The notes under the pieces are model-generated. The model searched no databases. It was not told the origin of the DNA and saw nothing but the letters and a program-made list of their open reading frames with translations. From the NCBI GenBank assembly GCA_003818595.1, contig RPQV01000141.1:1-7966 (forward strand): DNA of 7,966 bases, written 5' to 3'. Of this stretch, positions 1-6,137 are shown piece by piece (positions within the stretch are counted from its first letter, which is position 1; every line of letters starts with the position of its first letter). This DNA is from Calditrichota bacterium (GTDB taxonomy: Bacteria > Zhuqueibacterota > Zhuqueibacteria > Residuimicrobiales > Krinioviventaceae). Both the position numbers and the translations under genes were made by a program.

Positions 1-75
1 AACTCGGAAGTTAAGCCCTCCAGCGCCGATGGTACTGCATGGGAGACTGTGCGGGAGAGTAGGACGTTGCCGGGA
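1..75 (+). rRNA. rrf: 5S ribosomal RNA, 3' portion (5' end outside window)
   Basis: The first bases match the conserved second half of bacterial 5S rRNA. AACTCGGAAGTTAAG is the loop B/helix III segment, followed by CGCCGATGGTACT and then GGGAGAGTAGGACGTTGCCGGG, which is the helix IV/loop E and closing helix I strand. Roughly the first 40 nucleotides lie before the window. The 3' end is placed at about 75 because GCCGGG should pair with the missing 5' terminus; it could be off by a base or two. 5S is normally the last gene of a 16S-23S-5S operon, and the terminator 10 bases downstream agrees. This is the structural RNA of the 50S central protuberance. Confidence 0.96.
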
Positions 76-84
76 TTTTAAAAT

Positions 85-113
85 AGAGGCCTCCTTTTAT
101 GGAGGCCTTTTTT
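85..113 (+). terminator. Rho-independent terminator of the rRNA operon, probably bidirectional
   Basis: GGCCTCC (88-94) pairs perfectly with GGAGGCC (101-107) around a six-base loop, and A87-T108 extends the stem. Six T residues follow (108-113), which is a textbook intrinsic terminator for the rightward 5S transcript. On the minus strand the same stem is followed by TCTATTTT, and the ROK kinase stop codon overlaps the T-tract. The hairpin can therefore also end the converging kinase mRNA. Confidence 0.93.
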
Positions 114-1116
114 ATTTTACGACTAAAGATATTGACCGCTTCTTAGATAAGGAATTCCAAGCCAGTACCGCCGCCCCCAATAACGTCGAATCATCTTTTA
201 ATTTTGCCGCAGTGATTCGCACATTCCTGATCGCAATCGGAAAAACATTGCGCGCAGCTGTCTCTTGAACGATTTTAATATAATTCTCCCCTAACGCCTC
301 AATAACACCTCCGCCGATGACAACTACTTCAGGATTGAAAATATTCAGCAGATTTGCAACGCCATAACCCACATACGTCGCAGACTTGATGACCGCCGCC
401 TGAACAACCTTGTCACCGGCACTGAATGCCGCTGCAAGCTTTTTGCTTCGTATCCTTGCGTTCAAATCCGCATCGCCTTCAAAAAGCAGCGTTTGCGTCC
501 CTTGATGAACCGCAGATCGAATCTCCCTCTCAATCGCCAGACGACTGGCAAAAGCTTCTAAACAGCCCTTTCGACCACACCCGCATACAGGACCATCCGG
601 ATCGAGAATCATATGACCAAGCTCTGCAGCATTTTCATTAAAACCATGCAGCACTTTGCCGTTGACGATCACGCCTCCGCCAATTCCTGTGCCGATGAAT
701 AAACCAACCATGTGCTGCGCACCCTCGCCGGCTCCGTACGCATATTCACCCAGAATGCCCAAATTGCCGTCGTTGTCGATGCTGACCGATTTTTTCAGGC
801 CTTCTTCAACCCTTGCTTTTAACGGAGCATTCTGCCAACCAAGATTTGGCGTTTCAATGATGACGCCGTTTTTCAGGTCCAGAGGACCAGGCGAACCAAT
901 GCCGACAGCCTTGATGTCGGTAAGTGATACTTTTGCATCCTGGAGAGCTTCATGTGCGCAATCGAGCAGCCGCGTGACAACAGCTTCGAATCCCAATTCC
1001 CCCTTGGTTCTTTTGCGCGCTAATCCTACAATTTTGCCTTTTCGATCAATGACGGCAGAATATATCTTGGTTCCACCCAGATCGATCGCAAGGACATAGC
1101 GACGATTCCCAGCCAT
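112..1116 (-). CDS. ROK-family sugar kinase (glucokinase-like)
   Basis: The predicted protein has 334 residues, a normal length for ROK kinases, which phosphorylate hexoses such as glucose, fructose or N-acetylmannosamine with ATP in the cytoplasm. Visible motifs are the N-terminal phosphate loop DLGGTK (residues 12-17), the catalytic-Asp segment NDGN (Asp116, usually NDAN), the glycine-rich IGTGIGGG (141-148), ELGH (165-168) with the sugar- and zinc-binding His168, and the ROK zinc cluster CGCGRKGC (Cys178, Cys180, Cys185). A second ATP-site stretch VVVIGGG lies at 265-271. There is no N-terminal helix-turn-helix, so it is a kinase rather than a NagC/XylR-type repressor. The ATG at 1116 is preceded by AAAGGTG with four bases of spacing. 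The gene stands alone and converges on the rRNA operon. No sugar transporter or glycosidase adjoins it, so the true substrate cannot be told; glucose is the default guess. Confidence 0.93.
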   Translation of the reverse strand: MAGNRRYVLAIDLGGTKIYSAVIDRKGKIVGLARKRTKGELGFEAVVTRLLDCAHEALQDAKVSLTDIKAVGIGSPGPLDLKNGVIIETPNLGWQNAPLKARVEEGLKKSVSIDNDGNLGILGEYAYGAGEGAQHMVGLFIGTGIGGGVIVNGKVLHGFNENAAELGHMILDPDGPVCGCGRKGCLEAFASRLAIEREIRSAVHQGTQTLLFEGDADLNARIRSKKLAAAFSAGDKVVQAAVIKSATYVGYGVANLLNIFNPEVVVIGGGVIEALGENYIKIVQETAARNVFPIAIRNVRITAAKLKDDSTLLGAAVLAWNSLSKKRSISLVVK

Positions 1117-1150
1117 AAATCACCTTTAGCTATTTAACCTGTTTATTTTT

Positions 1151-1179
1151 AATATAGCATTATTTCTAAAATATACAAA
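1151..1179 (-). promoter_or_regulatory. Candidate sigma-70 promoter of the ROK kinase gene
   Basis: Read on the minus strand, TTTGTA (1174-1179) and TATATT (1151-1156) are separated by 17 bases. The predicted start near 1144 would give a leader of about 27 bases containing the AAAGGTG ribosome binding site. The region is very AT-rich, so chance matches are easy. A small palindrome, CTTGAA-A-TTCAAG (1192-1204), lies just upstream of the -35 box and might be an operator. Confidence 0.4.
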
Positions 1180-1310
1180 ATAAACATCCGCCTTGAAATT
1201 CAAGCGAATTGAAAATGAGGGCGTCTGGTTATCAACTTGTTTGATGAATCTTCAACCCCGCCGAGAGGAATGGTGTGCTGAATAGAAAAGACGACGAAAA
1301 AGAAAAATCT

Positions 1311-1338
1311 TTGTCTTTAATAATAATATTCATATCTT
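1311..1338 (+). promoter_or_regulatory. Weak candidate promoter for the TPR lipoprotein gene
   Basis: TTGTCT (1311-1316) and TATCTT (1333-1338), 16 bases apart, each match four of six sigma-70 consensus positions and would give a leader of about 45 bases before the ATG at 1390. This is only a candidate in AT-rich DNA. The rest of the 1117-1389 intergenic region shows no gene, tRNA or recognisable riboswitch. Confidence 0.25.
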
Positions 1339-1389
1339 GTACGTTCATATTTACAGGCTTGTTTTCTCATTTATTGATGTTATACTGAC

Positions 1390-2316
1390 ATGCGGCTTTT
1401 ACTGATCCTGTTCATTGCTTTATTGGCTGGTTGTACCCCCTCCTATCTTGCTAAAAAGTCATTTCAAGATAATGATTTTCAGCGATCGATTCAGTTATGT
1501 AAAATGTGGATTGTAGCAGATTCATCAAATGCTGATGCATGGATTTTATTGGCCCGGGCTTTTTATCGAACAGGAATAGTCGACAGCGCCCTGATTGCCT
1601 ATGAGCGCGCCTTTGCTGTGCCGGCTGTGAAGAAATATCCAAGCGAAGAATATTATGAATTGCTCATCGCTGATGCTGATCAACGTTTGCCGGAAAATGC
1701 GGCGTACGCTCTTGATCAATATCGAAAAGCGGTCCAACTCGATGGGCAAAGACCTTTGGCATTTCAAAAATTGGGGGACTATAATTTTGAAAAGAAAGAT
1801 TTTATTCAAGCCCGTTCTTTTTATTCTCAGGCACTCCTTGCTGCCGAAAATCGACGTCCGTTGGAACAGCGAATCGTCCAAATAGACAGTATTGAAGCTG
1901 CGGCTTTGAAAGAGATTCAATTGGGCAAAAAGATGTTGAGTGAGGGCAATTTTCAAAATGCGCGCGACCATTTTCTTATCGCGGCGAGCATTAATCCACA
2001 GGAAAAGGAAGCCGCCTATGGAAACGCCACTGCTGAAGGATTGAGATTGTATCAACGAGGTTCGATCAACGCACTTTGGGATGCGATCCAGGCTTTCGGG
2101 AGAGCATCTGTCCTCTTTCCGCAGCGCGCTGAACCCCATTACCGTCTCGGCTTGGCATATCATAAAAAGAATAAAGATGAATATCAAAATGCCATCGACG
2201 AACTTGAACGGGCGATCGCCTTGGAGCCCGATGGTGAATTCGGAATAATGGCACAAAAAGAACTTGCATCGCTCAAAGCCCGTAAACAAAAAATGGAACA
2301 GTTTTGGGGTAAATAA
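1390..2316 (+). CDS. TPR-repeat outer-membrane lipoprotein
   Basis: The 308-residue protein begins with a short lipoprotein signal, a hydrophobic run ending in the lipobox LLAGC with the lipidated Cys15. Thr at +2 rather than Asp suggests sorting to the outer membrane by Lol. The mature part is almost entirely helical and carries about six tetratricopeptide-like units, at roughly residues 18-49, 48-80, 88-119, 121-154, 171-204 and 247-281. Typical TPR spacing shows in ALIAYERAF, ALDQYRKAV, ARSFYSQAL and AIDELERAI. Such lipoproteins act as scaffolds for envelope complexes, BamD being one example, but nothing here identifies a partner. The ATG is fixed by the signal peptide; no good Shine-Dalgarno sequence precedes it, so initiation may be weak. 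The SWIM gene follows 60 bp later on the same strand, with a stem-loop between them. Confidence 0.88.
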   Translation: MRLLLILFIALLAGCTPSYLAKKSFQDNDFQRSIQLCKMWIVADSSNADAWILLARAFYRTGIVDSALIAYERAFAVPAVKKYPSEEYYELLIADADQRLPENAAYALDQYRKAVQLDGQRPLAFQKLGDYNFEKKDFIQARSFYSQALLAAENRRPLEQRIVQIDSIEAAALKEIQLGKKMLSEGNFQNARDHFLIAASINPQEKEAAYGNATAEGLRLYQRGSINALWDAIQAFGRASVLFPQRAEPHYRLGLAYHKKNKDEYQNAIDELERAIALEPDGEFGIMAQKELASLKARKQKMEQFWGK

Positions 2317-2318
2317 TG

Positions 2319-2347
2319 ATCAGTTTTTCAACAGACTCAAAACTGAT
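2319..2347 (+). repeat. 9-bp inverted repeat between the lipoprotein and SWIM genes
   Basis: ATCAGTTTT (2319-2327) and AAAACTGAT (2339-2347) are perfect reverse complements around an 11-base loop, and T2317-A2349 and G2318-T2348 can extend the stem. It starts three bases after the lipoprotein stop codon. It is AT-rich and followed by TACAATCTCCC rather than a T-run, so it is not a standard terminator. It may be a weak attenuator, an mRNA-stabilising hairpin or a protein-binding site. Confidence 0.6.
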
Positions 2348-2376
2348 TACAATCTCCCAAGTGATAGGATTAAATA

Positions 2377-2850
2377 ATGTCTATCAATAGAAAATCATCG
2401 ATTGCCGTGGAACTTGCAAACCTGTTGTTCGACGAGGTTGCGAATTTTGATGACGAAACCGTTTCAGGAGAAGGGCTCGCTTATTATGAATCCGCTCAAG
2501 TTTTCGACCCGGTCGTATTTCACAACAAGCTGTCGGCTCGAGTGGGAAATTATTTTGAATCACGCCAGGTCAGGGTCGAAATACATGGTAAGGAGATCAC
2601 CAGCTTTTGCACCTGTGAAGATGGAAAACAAATGTGCATTCATGCCGTCGCCCTGCTGTATGCCTGGGTGAACGATGCAGCCGATTTTATGGATCTTGAA
2701 GCCGTCCTGCTGGACATCGGCACGTTGGAAAAATCTCGTCTCATGGAAATTGTGAAGAATATCCTGCAAAAACAGCCGCATTTGGCGCATTTGTTTTTGC
2801 AGACTGAAAAACCTGATTGGGATGAGATTGATGCAGACCCCCTGATATGA
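2377..2850 (+). CDS. Small SWIM zinc-finger domain protein
   Basis: The 157-residue protein contains a SWIM-type zinc finger of the form CxCx6CxH: Cys78, Cys80, Cys87 and His89, followed by the usual hydrophobic helix AVALLYAW (90-97). Upstream, residues 33-77 (LAYYESAQVF, then the strand-rich VRVEIHGKEITSF) match the typical run-in of SWIM domains, in which a short beta segment precedes the first Cys. SWIM fingers bind DNA or protein and often accompany SNF2 helicases or MuDR-like transposases. Here the domain stands alone, followed by a helical tail (105-142) and an acidic C-terminus. The ATG has AGGA seven bases upstream (2366-2369). No helicase is nearby and the target is unknown. Family assignment is firm; function is not. 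Confidence 0.85.
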   Translation: MSINRKSSIAVELANLLFDEVANFDDETVSGEGLAYYESAQVFDPVVFHNKLSARVGNYFESRQVRVEIHGKEITSFCTCEDGKQMCIHAVALLYAWVNDAADFMDLEAVLLDIGTLEKSRLMEIVKNILQKQPHLAHLFLQTEKPDWDEIDADPLI

Positions 2851-3023
2851 ACGGCTTCGACTCCGATATGGCCTAGTCGTGCCGGAATCCCGAGATGTTC
2901 TCTGTGTTGCAGACGCCGCCGGAATGAAATCCTTCGCTCCGCTGCAAATCAAATTATGGCGTAATATGTGCTGCTAAAGTATTATATTGAATCACTATCG
3001 TTCGGACATTCGTAAGGTGTATT
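2851..3023. other. 173-bp intergenic region with a GC-rich first half
   Basis: No gene is supported here. The first part (about 2851-2945) is clearly richer in G and C than its surroundings and holds two copies of GCCGGAAT (2881-2888 and 2918-2925). The second part (about 2946-3010) is AT-rich, with TATATT at 2983-2988 as a possible -10 element for the transglycosylase gene but no convincing -35 box. The first half could be a decayed gene end, a dispersed repeat or a small RNA; the sequence alone does not decide. Confidence 0.4.
3014..3019 (+). promoter_or_regulatory. Ribosome binding site supporting a TTG start
   Basis: AAGGTG lies four bases before the TTG at 3024. The same AAGGTG core with the same spacing precedes the ROK kinase ATG in this window. 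The reading frame from this TTG begins directly with a basic stretch and a signal peptide, so the TTG is preferred over the internal ATG at 3063 (residue 14), which would remove the charged n-region. Confidence 0.7.
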
Positions 3024-4394
3024 TTGAAAATTAATCATAGGAAAAAAATACTCGTTAAGAGCATGACGTTATCCATTTTATGCCTTGGCATTTTGTCGAC
3101 GGCATCTGCGGAAGAAAAACTGTTTCCTTTGCCGTCGCAACTTCAGGACAATGTGGATTTTTGGACGAGAATATATGGACTCTATTCCTCCCGGCAGGTT
3201 GTCATCCATGATAAAGAAAACCTGGCGGTTGTATATGAAGTTTTGAATCTGAATGAATTCACTGGTGATTCAACCGATCTGAATACAAAATGGGATTTCG
3301 TCGAACAGGAGAAAGAAAAGTTTCGCCTTGCCCTTATGCGACTGCACGAAATGTCCAAGCCGATTCCACTTGATTCATTGAATCAAGTCGAGTTTGCTGT
3401 TTTTATCGAGTGGGCTGATGTTCAGGATGATGGGAAATACCTGCGGGCATTTGACAACATCCGTGGACAGCTCGGCCTTTGTGATCGTTTTCGCGAAAGC
3501 GTTCAGAGATCTGGATTTTATTATCCCTATATAAAAGAGATCTTTCAATCGTTTCAACTGCCGACCGAGTTGTGCAGCATGCCGCATGTGGAATCCCTGT
3601 TCAATTATAAAAGCTATTCTAAAGCCGGTGCAGCGGGTATTTGGCAGTTCATCCCCCATACCGGAATGCTGTTTTTAACCATTAACAATGCCCTTGATGA
3701 GCGATTGGATCCTGTTTTGGCAACCGTAGCGGCGGCGAAATTGTTGCAGAAAAGTTATAATGAATTGGGTTCTTGGCCGTTGGCCATCACCGCCTATAAC
3801 CATGGGTTGAACGGGATGAAATCGGCGATGCAACAATTTGGAAATGACGATTTTGGCCTTGTCTACAATCAATACAAAAGCCGCTCATTCGGTTTTGCTT
3901 CAAAAAACTTTTACTCCGAATTTCTTGCCGCCCTGCATGTCTCGCAGAACCATTTCCTCTATTTCAAAGATTTGGCGGTCGCACCGCCATTCAATTTCCA
4001 GACCATTGAGCTCTTGGAACCGCTGAAGATCGCCCAGGCAGCCAATATTTTCAGCGTGCCAATCGATACTCTGGCGGCCTATAATCCGGCATTCAGAAAA
4101 AGCATAGTTGATAACATCGTCCCCATTCCGGCCGGTTATCACTTTCGACTCCCTTACCGCGAAGGATTTGATCCCCGGGAGGTGTTGGCGCGACATGCAT
4201 CCACTGTCGAGTCCCCTGTAAAAGCACAACCCGCCGTGACTCCCGACTCTCTGATCACCCTACAACACGATAGTGTGCTGATCCTTTCCGCTCCGCCTAT
4301 CAAGATGCCGGAGCACCCTTTTCGTGCTGATGATATGTTGAATTCTCCGCCGCGGCAATCGAATTTGAACGCAGCTCCGCTCCCTGAAAACTGA
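3024..4394 (+). CDS. Secreted lytic murein transglycosylase, MltD-like (SLT domain plus LysM-like module)
   Basis: The 456-residue protein starts at TTG. A signal peptide occupies residues 1-29: a basic n-region, the hydrophobic MTLSILCLGILSTASA core and predicted cleavage after ASA. The SLT (GH23) domain spans roughly 165-305. Its catalytic glutamate is Glu190 in HVESLFN, followed by the family hallmark AGAAGIWQF (201-209), ITAYNHG (255-261) and the MltD-type EFLAALHVS (299-307). Such enzymes cleave peptidoglycan between MurNAc and GlcNAc, leaving 1,6-anhydro-MurNAc, in the periplasm. Residues 326-377 resemble a degenerate LysM peptidoglycan-binding module (IAQAANIFSVPIDTLAAYNP). The last 75 or so residues are Pro-rich and probably disordered. 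There is no lipobox Cys after the signal, so unlike E. coli MltD it is probably soluble or held by its LysM. About 130 residues before the SLT domain are helical and of unknown role. It sits 10 bp upstream of the next gene. Confidence 0.9.
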   Translation: MKINHRKKILVKSMTLSILCLGILSTASAEEKLFPLPSQLQDNVDFWTRIYGLYSSRQVVIHDKENLAVVYEVLNLNEFTGDSTDLNTKWDFVEQEKEKFRLALMRLHEMSKPIPLDSLNQVEFAVFIEWADVQDDGKYLRAFDNIRGQLGLCDRFRESVQRSGFYYPYIKEIFQSFQLPTELCSMPHVESLFNYKSYSKAGAAGIWQFIPHTGMLFLTINNALDERLDPVLATVAAAKLLQKSYNELGSWPLAITAYNHGLNGMKSAMQQFGNDDFGLVYNQYKSRSFGFASKNFYSEFLAALHVSQNHFLYFKDLAVAPPFNFQTIELLEPLKIAQAANIFSVPIDTLAAYNPAFRKSIVDNIVPIPAGYHFRLPYREGFDPREVLARHASTVESPVKAQPAVTPDSLITLQHDSVLILSAPPIKMPEHPFRADDMLNSPPRQSNLNAAPLPEN

Positions 4395-4404
4395 GAGTGC
4401 GACG

Positions 4405-5652
4405 GTGTTGAAAAGAGCCTCATTGTCGCAACTTTCTCCGCAACTGCCGGCATTCCCCAAGCTGCGCAGCGATCTGGATTTTCAACTGATCTCTCATGCC
4501 CATCGATCATATTATATTCTCAAAGATCCTTTTCAAATGGCCGAAAAGGTTTTTTTATTTCCGTCGGAATATTTGGCTATCCTTCGTCTTTTTGACGGCC
4601 GGCATTCGATGGAAGATATTTTTGCAGAATATGAGAAACATATAGATCGCGCCAGTGCAAGAAAGTTTGTCAAATTCATCAAGAATCTGGATAGATCATA
4701 TTTGCTGGAAACCCGGCATTATGAAAAACAATTGACCCGGTTGAGCAGGATTTTTCATGAACAGCCGACTCGACCTGCGGCATACGCTGGTATGAGCTAT
4801 GCAGATGATCGCGACGATCTGATCCGGGAAATTGATAATTATGAAAGACAAATCCGACATTCCTCACCAGCGCCCGTAAGGCCGGCAAAGAAAATTATGG
4901 CAATCGTTTCTCCCCACATCGATCCTCGATTGGGTGGTGCAGCCTACGCATCCGTCTATCGTGCATTAAAAGGGACGACGACTTCGCTTTTTCTCATCTT
5001 GGGGATCGCCCATCGCGGCATGAAGAATCAGTTTGCTCTCACTGATAAGGATTTTGAAACCCCCTTGGGAGTGGTCAATGCCGATCAGGCATTTATAAAA
5101 CGGCTGGCGCAAAAATGTACCATCGATTACTTTGTCGATGAATTGGCGCATCGGTCAGAACATAGTATAGAATTTCAAACGTTGTTTTTACGACATTTTT
5201 TGAATCGCCCCTTTACAATTGTACCCATATTGTGCTCTTTTCTACACGTGTTGTCAGACAAAGAATTAGAAAGCTTTCAGGAGTTTGTCTCGGCGCTGCG
5301 CGCAACGATTGCCGAGGAAAAACGCGAGTTGATATTAATCGCTGGCGTTGACTTGTCCCATCTGGGTCCTCAATATGGGCAAAACCAAATTCCTGACGCC
5401 TTTCTCCTTTCTCAGGTCGAGGCATTTGACCGCCAAATCTTGGACGCTCTTTTTGCCCGGGATGCCAAACGTTTGGATCTCTTGTTCGAGCAGACGAATA
5501 ATCAGTATAATGTTTGCGGATACCCTGCTTTGCGCACACTCATCGAGCTTTTACCTCCCTCAACTCCTCAAATCATCTGTTATGAAAACGTTCCGATGGA
5601 TGAGAATCGGTCGACAGTGACCTTTGCCGGAGCACTTTTCTCAACGCAGTGA
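4405..5652 (+). CDS. amrB: AmmeMemoRadiSam system protein B (MEMO family) with N-terminal PqqD/RRE-like domain
   Basis: Residues 163-415 form a MEMO-like domain, related in fold to extradiol dioxygenases. The metal-site residues I would align with human MEMO1 His49, His81, His192 and Cys244 are all present: His171 in SPHID, His203 in GIAHRG, His319 in DLSHLG and Cys371 in NVCGYPAL. The family motif SEHSIEFQ lies at 251-258. Residues 25-103 form a separate domain resembling PqqD-type peptide-recognition folds (VFLFPSEYLAILRLFDGRHS, then a helix and LDRSYLLE), joined by a charged linker (104-160). Protein B usually occurs with an AMMECR1 protein and a radical-SAM enzyme; neither is in the window. 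The biochemical role of the bacterial system is unknown; human MEMO1 is linked to copper and iron redox chemistry. The start is GTG at 4405, with GAGAG seven bases upstream overlapping the previous stop region, so translation is probably coupled to the transglycosylase gene. A TTG codon directly follows the GTG and is an alternative start. Confidence 0.88.
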   Translation: MLKRASLSQLSPQLPAFPKLRSDLDFQLISHAHRSYYILKDPFQMAEKVFLFPSEYLAILRLFDGRHSMEDIFAEYEKHIDRASARKFVKFIKNLDRSYLLETRHYEKQLTRLSRIFHEQPTRPAAYAGMSYADDRDDLIREIDNYERQIRHSSPAPVRPAKKIMAIVSPHIDPRLGGAAYASVYRALKGTTTSLFLILGIAHRGMKNQFALTDKDFETPLGVVNADQAFIKRLAQKCTIDYFVDELAHRSEHSIEFQTLFLRHFLNRPFTIVPILCSFLHVLSDKELESFQEFVSALRATIAEEKRELILIAGVDLSHLGPQYGQNQIPDAFLLSQVEAFDRQILDALFARDAKRLDLLFEQTNNQYNVCGYPALRTLIELLPPSTPQIICYENVPMDENRSTVTFAGALFSTQ

Positions 5653-5667
5653 TCTTTTTACTTGCTT

Positions 5668-5696
5668 TTCAGATCGATACGTGTTACCTTTTTAAT
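5668..5696 (+). promoter_or_regulatory. Candidate promoter of the nikR-TonB receptor operon
   Basis: TTCAGA (5668-5673) and TTTAAT (5691-5696) are 17 bases apart and match four and five of six sigma-70 positions. Transcription would start near 5703. An alternative is TTGCTT (5662-5667) with TACCTT (5685-5690). In either case the inverted repeat at 5680-5708 covers the -10 region or the start site, a position suited to repression. Confidence 0.4.
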
Positions 5697-5708
5697 AAAC
5701 GTAACACG
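5680..5708 (+). promoter_or_regulatory. NikR-type operator: perfect inverted repeat CGTGTTAC-N13-GTAACACG
   Basis: CGTGTTAC (5680-5687) and GTAACACG (5701-5708) are perfect reverse complements separated by 13 bases, so the half-sites are 21 bp apart, about two helical turns. NikR tetramers use two ribbon-helix-helix dimers spaced this way. The core GTGTTAC-N13/14-GTAACAC is, as I recall, the NikR box proposed for deltaproteobacterial-type NikR, distinct from the enterobacterial GTATGA-N16-TCATAC. It lies 12 bases before the nikR ATG and overlaps the predicted -10/start region, so autoregulation of nikR and the downstream receptor is likely. Confidence 0.85.
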
Positions 5709-5719
5709 GAGTCGCTATT

Positions 5720-6136
5720 ATGGGTAGTCTTATTCGCTTTGGGGTATCCCTCGATGAAGATCTCTTGAAATTATTTGACCAGCTTTTGGAGAAAAAGGGA
5801 TACTCAAACCGTTCCGAAGCCATTCGCGATTTGATTCGAGATATGCTTATTCGGGATGAGTGGGAAGACCCCAAAGACAAAGTAGTGGGTACGCTGACGG
5901 TCATCGTTGATCAAAAACTGAACACCATCACCAAAAAGCTGGCACAATCTCAAGGCCCGTTGAAAGAAATTCTGTCAACGATGCACGTTCAGTTGGATGA
6001 TGAGAACAGTCTTGAGGTATCGGCCGTCAAAGGGTGCGCGAAAAAAGTACGCGAACTCGCCAATGAATTGATCGGAACCAAGGGCGTAAAACACGGCAGT
6101 TTGGTGATGACGACGACAGGTAAAAAAATCAAGTAA
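5720..6136 (+). CDS. nikR: NikR-family transcriptional regulator with altered metal site
   Basis: The 138-residue protein has the full NikR architecture. The ribbon-helix-helix domain spans residues 3-45: strand RFGVSL (6-11), GYSNRSEAIRDLIRDML (27-43), including Glu33 and Asp37 that match E. coli Glu30 and Asp34. An ACT-like C-terminal domain (55-132) contains MHVQLDDENSLEVSAVKG and GVKHGSL. NikR normally represses nickel uptake genes when a tetramer binds nickel through H76, H87, H89 and C95 (E. coli numbering). Aligned by eye without gaps, these are Gln78, His89, Gln91 and Ser97, so three ligands are missing; the usual His-rich stretch before H76 is also absent. Cys106 and His125 remain nearby. 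The start ATG has GGAG eight bases upstream (5708-5711), overlapping the operator. The NikR fold is certain; nickel sensing is doubtful. It shares an operon with the TonB receptor. Confidence 0.92.
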   Translation: MGSLIRFGVSLDEDLLKLFDQLLEKKGYSNRSEAIRDLIRDMLIRDEWEDPKDKVVGTLTVIVDQKLNTITKKLAQSQGPLKEILSTMHVQLDDENSLEVSAVKGCAKKVRELANELIGTKGVKHGSLVMTTTGKKIK

Positions 6137-6137
6137 C

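Noticed and set aside
1359..1386. Promoter-like TTGTTT-N16-TATACT directly before the TPR lipoprotein ATG
   Set aside because: Transcription would start at about 1391-1395, inside or after the ATG at 1390, while the lipoprotein signal fixes that ATG as the start. It is probably a chance match in AT-rich DNA, although leaderless initiation cannot be fully excluded.
1546..2289. Minus-strand open frame of 247 codons opposite the TPR lipoprotein
   Set aside because: The plus-strand frame has a lipobox and regular TPR periodicity; the antisense product has no family features and is a shadow.
2319..2347. Rho-independent terminator after the lipoprotein gene
   Set aside because: The hairpin is AT-rich and is not followed by a T-run, so it was listed as an inverted repeat only.
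2560..2952. Minus-strand open frame of 130 codons
   Set aside because: It lies opposite the SWIM gene, runs antisense through the zinc-finger codons and yields a low-complexity Arg/Ser-rich product with no recognisable domain.
5653..5719. Terminator after the MEMO-family gene
   Set aside because: T-rich stretches are present, but the only strong dyad is the GTGTTAC/GTAACAC repeat, which fits an operator in position and sequence rather than a terminator.
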